Positions 39,938-53,100 of a DNA stretch of 64,000 nt are shown piece after piece; within the stretch, counting starts at the first letter, position 1, and each line of letters begins with the position of its first letter. This DNA comes from Warburgia ugandensis. Lineage: Eukaryota > Streptophyta > Magnoliopsida > Canellales > Canellaceae. The notes beneath the pieces are model-generated. The model was not told where the DNA came from and searched no databases. It saw nothing but the letters and a program-made list of their open reading frames with translations. Where the stretch lies: positions 20,018,414 to 20,082,413 of the forward strand of contig CP141134.1 of assembly GCA_035236585.1 (NCBI GenBank). The letters run 5' to 3'. The translations under genes were made by a program, and so were the position numbers.

Positions 39938-42900
39938 CCCTTTAAATAAACATTATTGACAAGCGAAGCCATCTTTAAACAGTATTGTGGATCCCACATT
40001 AAGAAAACAAAGTTGAAGGTGAATGAAGATGAGAGGGGGGGGGAAGTATGCGTCCGACTACAGAACCTACATAGGTTTGTAAGTCTCACATTAAAAAGAG
40101 AGAAGTGGCAGTGGAGGCGGATGTAAAAAATGAGAATGAGTGGTGGGAGGGGAGAGGGAGAAGTGTGTCCCACATTGAAAAGAGAGTTGCTATTTCAAGA
40201 ATTTACGAATTTAAGCTTTTAGAAGAGAACTTAAGGAAACTCAATGGGCTATTTTTATACCATAAGTGATAACCTATAATTCCTGAATATGTTTAGAATT
40301 CATAAGTTCTAAGGGAATGGGTACTTTGCCTACCAGGTCCAGAACTTGGAACATTTGCAAGTTTCCAAACTATACCATCTTCAGTGAGGAGTTATAAGTT
40401 CCAAGTGGGAGAACTTGAAAGTACCTAAACTCTACACCCACGTAGCCAACTTGGAATACGATCCTTTACCAGAGCATCAGACCTTAGTAATATCTAGCAT
40501 GTGTTAGAGGTGCTTGAGGTGAGATAAGCTGACATGAGATAGGCTCTGGCTCGCACATTTTGACATGAGTTAAGATTACCTAAATTTGGCATGAAATCAA
40601 GTGAGGTGACTGAAAATATCACTTAAGCTGAGTTGAGACAAGTTGCAGGAGACGTGTTGAGATGAGTTGGACGAGATGGTTTTTTATAAGGGGGGAGGGC
40701 TGAATTTTGGCATGAGAAGAAATGCCTCTTTTACACTAGGAATGAGATGAGATGGCTTGAGATGGAAGTTATATGCAAACCAATAGCAGTGAGCTGAGAC
40801 AAGATTGGGATTTATCAACTCAAGCATGACTAAAAGTGAGCTGGGATGAGATTGTTTCCATCACATTTTATCTCAAGCACCATTGACACTGAGCTGAGGT
40901 GAGATCGTTTTCATCTCATCTCATTTCAAGCATCTACAATAGTGAGATGAGGAGATATTACTCCATCTCCTCTCAACTCAAGCACCACTAACAATGATAT
41001 GGCCCATATCATCTCATCGCAAGCACCACTAACACTATAGAATTTCCAATATGAAACTTATGATATACATGGAGCTTGTGATAGTCACATTGAGAGGCTC
41101 ATAACATTTTTCCAATTGCCTTCCATCAATGATCACTCCAATTCTTTCAAAAATGTGGAATCCAGCTAGTAGAGGTCCCAACTCAGACTCAGAGAACCAT
41201 AGAATCATCATTATCATCAAGACCTTATCCAAACAGACTCATAGAACCATAGAATCATCATTATCATCAAGGCCTTATCCAGATTCGGGGCCGGCTACAC
41301 AAATCTTGTTCCTTCCTTCATTCCCCTCTATCAAGTGTCATGTCTCACCGCTTCATCCAAGTCCTCATGTCAAACACACTCATCCTATGTACATATTGTT
41401 CCTTAATTGTCCAACACTCTGATCCATAGAGCATGACCTACCTTATAGCCATCTTATAGAATTTACCTTTCAATTTGAATGGCACCTGCTGATCACACAA
41501 AACTCCAAAGCCACATCTTCATTTGCTCCAACCTGATTAGATTCTCTGTGTAACATCTCTCTCAATCTCTTCCTCTCATGAATTATCAATTTCAAGTATT
41601 GAAAGTGGTCATTTTGGAGGACTTCTTGATAATCAATCTTTGCTGGTGCTTCACTCCCACTCCTCTCATTGCTAAAATTGCATTCCATACACTGTAACAA
41701 CCCCAAATTCTAAATTTCATTTGATATAGTTTTTTGCTAATTTTTAATTTAAATGAGATGTAAATAGGTTTTTGTCTTTTGAGTTCGCAAAAATGAACTC
41801 CTGAAAAACACCTAATTGACAATCAAAACCTCAAATTTTGAAATGTACTTGGAAAGAGCTTTCAACAACATTAAGAATGAAAAAAATCAGAGTTTGGACG
41901 AGAAAATCTGAATATCATGAAACAGGGGTTCAAAATTGATAAAAATATCTCGGGGGTCATTTTGGGTAATTTCCTATCAGCTCCACCACATTGGTCCCAC
42001 CTAAGAGTTTGAACGGGAATATGTTCAAACTCTATGTAATAAATCATGATGAATTATGATGTTGAATCATTATGTTTCAAAATCAAGAATTTTGATAGGG
42101 ACCATCCTCAATAATGAAATAATATAATATTAAAAACATTGATCTAATAAGAAAATAAAAAGGAGAGAGATGGTGAAGGGCACGATCGGATGAAATAGCC
42201 AATGCCCCCTCCCTCTCCAATCTCCCTCTCTCAATGGCGACACAAAAAACTGACTGAAGGGTACAATTCGACTCCCCCTTCCCTTCAATCTCTCCCTCTC
42301 TTGTTTCAGGAAAAAAAAAGAAGCCAATCTTCTTTGAGGACCCAAAATACAACACTAGCATGATTCTGTTGCAATTGGACAGGAAAAAATCCATGAAACA
42401 ACATCCAACAAACAAGGAAAAGCCCACTTCAAATCTAACCCCTATGGCGACAATCGGTGAGGTTTTGTGAAGATTTGGACAAAAAATTGCATTTTTTTTA
42501 TAACTACGAATATCACTGGCGAGGACGTCTTTTTCAATGGCATTTTAAATCTGGCAACAACGAAGACAAAAAGCTTCCAGAAATAGTTGGGAATGTAGGA
42601 GTTCGAACCAACTTTTTCCATGGTTTTTATGCAATTTTTATGAAGAAGACTGGAGGGGCGGCAACACGCGACGCAGCAGGGACAGCACAATGGATAGATT
42701 GATACCTACTAGAGCGAGACTTGCCGCTTGAGTATAGAACTAACCACAAATGCAAATTGCGGTCTCCCACTCGGGTCAACCTTTTGGTTACTTATCCTCC
42801 TGGCCTCTATTTGCACTTAGCGACCACTTCTTGGTACATCTTCTCCAGCAACAGCCAGCCATCACCTGCAACATTTTGATAGCAAAAACCATAGAATGGA

Positions 42901-45900
42901 TGGAGCTCAAACTAATCGAAATCAAATTAGAAGTCATCCAACTGTTAGAAACTAAATCCAACCCTGATTTGCGACAGGAAACCCACGATCTACAAATCCA
43001 ACCATTGAAAACAAGATCGGACCATAGATCTATGAATTCGACTCAAACTCTCAAATTCCCACGATCTAAAGTCGGATCGACAGATTTAGCATTCTACGAT
43101 CATGATCTGTGATCGGGAAAGCTGATCTACAAATTCAAATACAATTATTCTCAGAATTTTTACATCTGTGAACGGGATGATTGATCGGGCATCATCCAAT
43201 CGTTCAATTTAGATATGGAGAGCAATTAGTTCTGACTATTTTTCTCATATCTATAATAGATATATCCTAGAAGTTCATATGGGTGAATCTTGATTGCCAA
43301 TCAACATTCAAATTGGGCATTTGCTGATCTCAAAAGATCTGAACTGTTGATTGCAGGTAAGGGCGTGGGGGATTTTCTAAGCTAGATTTGTTTATCTTCA
43401 AAACAAAAAGACTTTAATTCGATTGATATCTTTAACTATTTGTTTATTAATCTGCAAGAATCTTAATGTTGTGAAAACATATTTTCTTATGATTCATGTG
43501 CATAAAATATTTTGTCCTGCGTGATTCTATCTTTATTATTGAGTGCATGATATAAATATATTTTCTTCCAATGAGTTATATATGTATAAACAGTTTTTTA
43601 ATCTGTAAATGTTATTTTAAGAAAGTTTCTATTTTTAGAAATTTTCCAAAAATAGAAAAGAAACATGAAATATTGATTTTCTATGAGTTACACATGCTAT
43701 CAAATTGTTGAAACTTAAAATTAGCCTAGAGGGCTGGTGTTTTTGTCTTACATGATGAGATGAAATGTGCATGCGATTGAATTTCATATGAATCTACATG
43801 AGATACTTTGATGCTTTTTGATTCATATGAGTTATTTGACCTATTGATTTGGATTTTGCCTTACAGGGGCAGTGTGCGTAAACCGTGCATAAGTGCAAGT
43901 AGTTGATGATGAAAGGCAACTTATGTAGTTGAGCCTTCAAAGTGAGATGTGACCCCTTATGGTAGCTATGCTAAAAGTATACAAATTGGCCACTAACTTC
44001 AAATTGATACCCTTGCCTAGAAAGAAAGGATTTGTTTATGAGTTAGGTGCATCATAGGAAGGCACCACCAATTGTAATTTGCTGTCCCCATGGGGACTGG
44101 TGTAGTCCATGTGGTATCTACGAAAGAACGTAGTTGAACTGTGGTTCTCTACATGCACAGTACTACCATTGTAAAAATTGAGTAGATTCGTAATTTGGAC
44201 ATGGTGACATGTCAATCGTTCTTGAGAATATACATCATAAGTGCCTTAGTGGCACGTAGTAGGACGCTACTACACTGTGGAAAGTATTTATTCCATATAA
44301 AACTTAAATATTTTTCATGATTTACCATATGATTTGAGATTTTTTGTTGAAATCAAAGACTTGTTATCAGACGTGAATTAATCGCAATACATTCATGATA
44401 CATTGTGCCTACATATGTTTTCCATCGTTTTGTACTTGCTACTCACCCCCAAAAGTATTAAACAACACAGGTGAGCAACAGAGGGCTTAGTCATGGTTAA
44501 GGAGAAGAAGACTTATTGTTGAGACCAGTGAAAGTGTGAAGGCTCTTAACTTTTTTTAAAAGTTGACATTTGCTGAATAAATGCAATCAAGTAATCAATA
44601 CTTGTTATGTTAAATTATGGTTAGATTTAGATGTTTGGGCTATGACCAACGAGTCTTAACAATGTTATGATTATGCAATTAATTTTATTATATGTGAAGT
44701 CTAGAAATGACACCTGATAATTTGGAGAGTATTTTTGAAACTAGTATGAAATATGATTTCAAAATGATTTTAAAAAATATTTAATCAAGGGATCCCTATT
44801 TATTTAAAAATGTATTTAAAAAACTATTTCTCAAAACCCGGGTCGTCACATATACTCTATCTAAGTTCAGCTAATTTTATATCTTTTAAACTCTATAGTA
44901 TCTCTTCACAATTATAGCTTTGGGTTTACACCCTCCCTTGTCTTATCAATCAAAGCTATGTCATTTGCAAATAACATACACCATGGAATCTCCTCGTGCA
45001 AATGTTTTACTAACTCATTTATAACCAATGTGAAAAGGTATGGGCTTAATGTCGATCTATGATGCAATCCTATAGTGATTGGGAAATCATCAATCTTTCT
45101 ATCAATGGTCCTAACATTTGTTACCGCTCCCTCATACATATCCTTAATTATATCTATATACTCCTATAAAACCCCTTTCTCACCCAACACCCACCATATT
45201 AACTCTCTAGGGACCCTATCATAAGCTTTTTCAAGTCAATAAAGACCATGTGGAACTCTTTCCTCCTCTCCCTATGTAAAACCAAACTGGTTTTCCAATA
45301 CACTCGTCTCATTTCATAGCCTCTTCTCAATCACTCTTTCCCAAAGTTTGATCCTTGTTGAAACCTCACCAAGATTCTTTTTAAAGACTAACAACGTTAG
45401 GTGGATGTGGTGGGAGCTCCCTGTAGAGTTTAACTTGTACAATTACAGAGCAGACAGTTTCCAAGTGGCTAGAAATTCTTCAATCTTGTCCAGCACTACC
45501 TATCTCAAGTTCCCAGGGTTATCCACCATATGGTAGCTCTAAAGTGGTCCTCTCAAACTTAACCAATGGAATGTTAAGATCTTCGCATCTTTGGCTAATA
45601 TTCCCACATTGATTTCATCTAGTATTCTTGTCTTCCCAAATCTACAACATGATCAAAAAAGGATAACTTGTGAAGGAGGATTATCCATCTGGCAAGATGG
45701 TTCCAGCTCAAGCAATTGGTCCCTTACACGCAAGGAGAAGCGCTACAAAGAAATAAGAAGAGTCTAATGCCCTTGCGGTATATTAGACTCAAAGGAGGCT
45801 CATTAGATCCCACTCTACCACACAGAACCACCATTCTTTACGAGTGGGAGAGATCACCAGTTCTCAAAAGAGGTCAACCTGAGTTACTAGCCTATCAAAG

Positions 45901-46947
45901 AACCAATGAATGAAGAGATCTTATGTGATTGGTTTTTTTTTAGACCAACTGTTCTTGAACGAGATTAGCATGCGAACCTAAACAATCTCTCAAATGCAAC
46001 GCAAATGACTTGACTGCAAGATGCACCATGTATTAAGACATCAATTCTTCTATTTAGTTTCAAAAGGAGAGGGGTGGACATTTCATAGAGAAAGATCATT
46101 GCCTCTTCACCACATCAAATATGTTAATGTTCTCCAAGCAAAAAGGAACAGTCCCCTTCATACTCTCAGAAGAGTGAAATTAGAATCTAAAAAGACAATT
46201 GATATTTAAAAGAAATGACTTGATCAACAAAAAAAACCTTGCAAGTCAAGAAATTAAAATTGATAAGTAGTTTTGAGGGGGAAATGACAATTGTTTCTTA
46301 GGATCTAATAGGGGCTTGCAAAATTTTGGACCACACTTCCCAAGGCTTGTCATGAACATGATGATGACACAATACACCCATCAGCCCTCATAACTTTTGA
46401 TGCTTGGCACTATACTGGCCACTAACCAATTCAAGTTCAGAAAACATGGAAAAGCTGCCCCAATAGGTCTTAAACACCAAATATAGTTCAAATGGTAAAT
46501 GAATATGGTAACCGGTCCAGGCCTAAATCTAACACCCTGCTAATGACTGAATTTTTAGACTAATCAATTTTTAGTAGAACTACATCAAGAAAGTATGCAT
46601 CTATAAATCAAGCAGTACTATTATAATCTTCCAGTGAGCAGTCCAAGGGTAACATGCAAGAGAAGAACTTCTTGAGAATTTTGAAACAAGTACTCAACCA
46701 CTAATCCCGTGGTTCTCCTCTTGCTATTTACTTACTACAGCACAAGTGTTCAATATGAAACTGGAGTGTTAAGAGAAAAAAATATGGTAAGCCCTTTTTG
46801 GGAAGATTAAAGGGAAGAAGAAGGCAATGAAAAGAGGTGTGGGAGGAAAAAATAAAAAAGGAGGAAGAACACTTATTTGATGGAGAGAGAGGTTGAGTAA
46901 TTGGCCATGTTGCTATCCACAAATAGAGAGGAGAAAGAAAGAGCAAA

Positions 46948-46991
<44 letters not shown>

Positions 46992-49900
46992 CATTTAGAA
47001 CTTTTAACTTATATCAACTAACTACAATGATACCATCTCTCCTAACATAGAAAACCTACTAAACTAGGAAAACTAAATCAGCGTACCGAAGCCTTAAACA
47101 ATATATAAAATCTAGAAACCAAGTTGTCAATAACAAGATTAAGCTCGTAGGTCCCACCACTTAATCAGTTAAATGAATCTCACATACAAAACCAATTTCC
47201 CCCTACTATGAATAACTTGACTTGGTTGAGTTTGCATCCATTTTAATGCAAGCAGATGTCCTCTCATCTATCCACAAGTCAATCTAGAAACTACTGGTTA
47301 AGGAACTGCAACTCAAACAAACCAATTAATATTAATATGATCCATTATGAATGTCCTCTTGCTACTATCATTGCTCCAGTCACCAATACAATCTATGTAG
47401 TCACAATCGCAACTAGTCACCAAGCGCACCCTTGCGACTTGGCCCGACTGTTGTTCATTGCACCTTGCACCTTCTGCGCCCATTGTTCCGGGCCTCAACT
47501 AAGACCAACTACCCCTCAGATCAGCCAAAAGAAGGGGCTCCATGAACACCTCGTAGAAGAATTAACTCGCAAACACAAAAAAACCGAGGTTAACATTAGA
47601 CAACAAATCAAAAGGCTAAAGAGTAAAATCTCTTGCTAGGAGAGGGGGTTTGCATAAGTTGTGAAAAACGTTCGTCGCGGTGGCCATGGGAATTGGAAGG
47701 GACCAAGTCCATGCTCATCTTCTTCCTCTTCACATGTCAGCATATTCGTGCCAATTAGACGTCGGCCATGAAATCCATCACTATATGGAAATTTGGTTAT
47801 TGCTCTGAAGATGTAGAAGGAGAAAACTTGACGCAAATGAAAACCCTAACCCTATGTTAGTTTTGTGAGCTTCGGGTGAGTCACAAAAGGGGAAGAAAGT
47901 GAAGCAAACGGCGGTAGTGTGACCAGAGAGAATATTCTCGCCCTTGCTAATTGGTGCAAAGACCAAACAAATGGAGGTGGTGTGACTAGAGAAGAAATCC
48001 TCTCCCAAGCCAAACATATAAGCTTTTTCCATTTCACGACCATCTTTGTCCCTAGAAGTAACCATAAAGCAATTACGAATGCCATCATACTTGTCAATGT
48101 TTCAAGAATTGTGCGATAATTGAATCAGGATTGTTGGCCCCACCACAAGTTATGCAAATTGTATTAATCAAAAGATCTCAAACATTTGACTGGGACCCAT
48201 AAGCAGATATTCAATTGTATTGGGCATGATCCCTACTCTACTTGCACTATCTACTACTGAATGGTTAGGATCATCAGTTTAGTTTTACAAGTGGATCAAC
48301 AAAACAATCAGGTCTCATGGTGACATGACCAAAGAGAGAAAATCCTCGCCATTGTTCAGCTTAAATCCATTTTAGTTGACTCTAATTTGACAAAAGATAG
48401 AGAAGAAAAACATGTTTTCTTATTTTTGAATTTTTTTTGTAATTCTTGGGATTTATTTTGGATTTCCTTTTTTTTTTTAATTAATTAATTAATTTTGTGC
48501 CTAGGGAATTAGTCACTCAACTAGGCATGCCTAAGTTCCTCCAGGCACAAGTCGAACCCCTTGCACCTAGGTGCGCCTTGCGCCTACGACTACATAGAAT
48601 ACAATGATGAAGGGGTAATTTTAAGAAATAGTATTGTCATTACTCATGGATACTCATGGTGCATCATATCAACATTGCTCGGTTCATCAAAGTAAACATT
48701 CTTTAGCTAATGGTCTATGGATTCACGCGAGTGGATAGACAGGAGGACATGTACTTATCTTCAAGGAGGCTAACTTGTCCAAGTTGAGTTCAAGGAAAAT
48801 TAGTCACCACATGAGATCACTTAAGTAAGCTTAGTGTGATTATTTAATTAGGGCATTGATATTGGCACAAGTGAGTTTCGCATCAACTAGAATTATAAAG
48901 GTATTTGAATAAAACTAATGTTATGGGTTCCAAGCATGTTGAATGCTTTCAAGAAAAAAAGAGAGAGATACCAGCCGAACTGAACAACTTCTTCCCATTT
49001 CAAAATGAAAACCTTCATTTCCTAAGCATACAAACAAAGTAAAGGAAGCCTACTAAACTCACCCACGTGCAAGAACCGAGCCCAAAATCAGAATTTTGAC
49101 AACCCATATCTCTCATCTCTCGAACCCCAAAACCCATCTTTCATGGTCTCTTACCTAATTAATTGTGTGGATTATCACCAAAATACTTATCACAAGAAAC
49201 ACCCAAATCTCATTACCCTCAAACACCATCAGAGCTCTCACTGTTGTAATCACCAATGCCATCGTTATCCATGAACTCTCAACTACATAACTAGAAGAAT
49301 CCGACGAAGCATGCCACATAAGGTCCCAAAATCTTGAAACAGGACTACTCACTTCAAGGATTCACCAACATTAATGTATTTGAACAGAGACATACATTCC
49401 CTGGACCCTGCATATGCAGAAGCTACATGCACTGAGCTGACCAGAGACATACACTCAGTGGTCTTTATGGTGTTCTGGTTTAAAAGAAAATTATTCTAAG
49501 TAATCCAATTAATGATGAAGATGATGATGAATCCAATTAATTTCTGCCACAAACTTAGTGGAGGCCAACCTGCAATCAGTTTGCATCTAAGTGGGATTGA
49601 AATCAGCTTATATGAAAATGATAGCCCAAAACTTCCAAAAGCCTTAAGTGATGAACATATCGGGCTTGATCTGTGCAAGTAGGTGAGATTTGGAAAGCTC
49701 CAAAGATATCAATTGGTTCATGTGAATGGAGCAGGGCCTTTTTGTTTCTACTTGCAAAAGATGATGTATGGATTTTAGAGAAAACAGAATAAAATATTAT
49801 TGGGTCTCACTTTCTTATTTTAATATTATGTTTAAATATTAAAGAAACTGTGGATTTTTGCATATTACCCAATTGCCCTTAATATTCTTACTATATTAAA

Positions 49901-50078
49901 AACCTTCATGCCAATATAAGCACCCTTTAACTTTGTTTCGTTTGGGTTCCATTCATTCTTTAGTCTCTTTTATTCAGTAGTTTCATAAGTTTTCCTTGTT
50001 AGGTTTTAATTGGATTGGATGAATAGAGACACTAAGATGGATGTATGCAGTTTGTTTTTTCTGCCAATTAAAAAGTTG

Positions 50079-50160
<82 letters not shown>

Positions 50161-53100
50161 GAAAGAGATATATATGTGATGTGTGTGTGCGTGTGTTTGT
50201 ATGTGTCTGCTCCCAAACAACAACAAGGCCACATACTCAAAAAACACCATCAAGTAAGTGTTTCTTCCTACATTATTTCTTCCCTTTCTTCCATGCCTCT
50301 TTTCCTTCCCTTTTCTTTCCCCTTGATCTTCGCAGATGTCCTTCTGATGTTAAATGCCACTCAAACCCAGAGCTAGTTGGTTCTCCCCGAAATGTATTGA
50401 GGCGCAGCAGTTGACTAGACATCTAAGGGTAAAGCACTGTTGCTTAACACTAGTTTCATATTGGACATCTATGATGTAATAAGTAAATAGCAAGGTGAAA
50501 ACCTCAGGGTTGCAGGTTGAGAACTTATCTCGAGATTCTTAACAAGTTCCTATAATAAAATTAATGGCCAATGTCATGTGTTTCATATTCTATCTAAAGC
50601 AGTGATAAACCTATTGAAGGTCTATATCGGTCCATAAAGCATTTTAACTGAAGAGAGAATCCATCAGAAATTTTGAGTCTTTATGCTTCAATAATTATGA
50701 TGCTACTATGTTTTCCTCTTAGCCACAACCTGCAGTTGTATATTCTGGTAGCATAAATCTGGAAATTCTTAATTTTTTTGCACACCTGGATGGAAGTAAA
50801 TCGTAGCTTCCATAATGATGTAGAAGACACTTCATATTCAATGGGTGAAGAATGAGGTGCTGACCATCAGTTGCCTGAATCAAATACAGGTGGAGGGCAG
50901 GAAATTAGAATGCAATAAGTTATCAGTATTTGAACGCAAGAAGGCAGTGGAATAGAGCATGTAAGGCAGTGGAATAGAGCAAGTATGTTCCCCAATGCAC
51001 ATAAATAACCAAACAGAAGCAGAACATGATACTATCAGTGGGTAGATCAGGATTGGAGAAACAAACAAGCAGTTAAGTATAACTATATCTGTGCCATGAT
51101 TCTCTACTATTTAATACCAGTGTGCCCACAACTTGGCTCATCGTCGGTACTACTAAAAAGCAAACAACCCTTACAGAATGAAGGACCGAACATGAATTCA
51201 TCCATGAACATCATTAGGTGATGGCATAAATTGTAAATATGTAGATGTGGAAGGCATCTAAAAATGAAAATTTTGGCTGCAAAACATAAACAATGTTCGT
51301 CAGGAGATAGCAAAATGTGCAGCTAAAAATTGTTCTCAAAGGCAGGTGCTTCTGCCAGTAAAGGCTAAAAAGATGCATGCATAGAGTTTTCCTGCTAATC
51401 TCCACATTATCAAACCCAAACCCCCCACCCCCCACCCCCAAAGCCCGGCTTTCTCTCCCAAACACACCCTCTCTCTCTCCAACTCACAATCATGAGCAGG
51501 CGAGCTTGACTAGTATTTACTATATGATATTAGCTCGCTCAATTTTGCATCTCAAAAACATCCTTATTAAGTACGTCTTATATTTTATCAATGCAAAAAA
51601 TAAAACAAAACTCAGAAATTAAAATACAATCCTATTACCTGGTAGAAACAGTATGAGTCCTTCTCTTTCACGTCTTTAGGGCCATTTAGATGCTTCTGCA
51701 TGCATTTGTTGTTGTCATCCAAAAGCAATACCTTTTGTGTGACTCCAAATGATTCAACTATGTCCGCAGGAAGAACAGAATCCTCCCTAACTAATCTTTC
51801 CGAAGATAGATTGCTTGACCAATTTGATTCATTTTTGCAATTGGAAGACTTCATTCCAGTAGCTGTTCTACAAACTCCAGAATCAGAAGCATCACTTGCA
51901 ATTGGAGGGACATAAGGTTCTGTCTTATTAGGAACATATTTACAGATCTTGGAATCAGAACCAACAGTATGGCTTCTTGAAGGTAGACTGGAACTAAATG
52001 CCTGGTGCTCAGACCAAGACTTCTTCCTTTGTTCTAGATGCTCTATTGCTGCACAAACATATGGAAGCTGCTCCAAGTCCTCCACTAGCCCGGATTCTGC
52101 TTTAGCTAACCAATCATTAAGCTCCATCATTGGTTCACGCACAGCTAGATCCACATCTGTTGTCAAAGCAAACTTACAAAAAGAGCCACAGAGACTGTCA
52201 GTATTGTATGGTTTAGAACCAATTCCTGGACACTTCTGTGAGGGGACTAATGAATCTTTTGGCCGAGTTAGAAGTGCAAAATCTACGTGATCCCCAACAT
52301 TGTACTGCTTCACACGGTCAATGTGAACTGTGTATAAGTCCTTTGAAGATATCATCATAAAACAAAGAGGGCACTTTTTCCAGCAATCACCTTTATGATT
52401 CTCGTCACCCATCAACAAATACCGCAGAATGCAAGGGAAACAAAATATATGACCACATGATGTTATCTGCGAGCATAGAGGACTTTCCAAACAAATTGGA
52501 CATTGCACAGGCAGCGGGGCGGAATACTTGACGCAAACAACATCTTCCCATTGTAACATATTATCTGGATCCGAGGACTCAGTGGAATAATTTCCAGAAT
52601 CCAACACAACAAATTTGAAGTTTGCCTGAATAAAGAGATCCTTATTGTAACGCTTTATCTTTTGTGGTCTCCTTGGAGTAGGCATCCTTGGCTGAGGACG
52701 AGAGATTGGATCATAGTGAAAATTCAGTAAATGATTAGCATTTTGATTCTTCCTTGGCATAGAATGTGTTGAACCCCCATGAACAGAGCTGGATCCTGTT
52801 GGTGGTTGATCTATATGTGACAAACTCACAGTTCCAGATAACTTGCCATTGAGATGAGCAGACTGGAATTGAGAAGATACTCCTCGATCAGCTACAACAC
52901 TCTGGGAAGAGGTGCCATGGTCTTGTCCATCTAAGCCCTTTTCATTTGGGGTTTGCAAGCCTGTGATCTGGTTCAACTAAGATTCTAATGTCAATCAGTG
53001 GTTAAATGGTGGAAGAAGAAAAACAGTAGGATGTAATATACATCAATAGACATGCTCTAACCATGGGTTGCCCAAAATATAACATAAAATACTAGCACCT

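Larger units (their letters stand above)
38490..50785 (-). other. Intron 4 of the RNF10-like gene (12.3 kb)
   Basis: Lies between donor GTGTG at 50785 and acceptor TTGCAG at 38490. It holds, from the low-coordinate side, two MITE-like elements, an RTE fragment split by a solo LTR, and microsatellites. In 38490-39750 and 45351-50785 I see no gene or classifiable element apart from the repeats listed. Scattered open frames there have no motif. Confidence 0.88.

Noticed and set aside
47256..48119. Overlapping open frames up to 127 codons in intron 4
   Set aside because: Frames overlap on both strands with no motif or coding signature. They lie inside the intron and could not be tied to a known gene.
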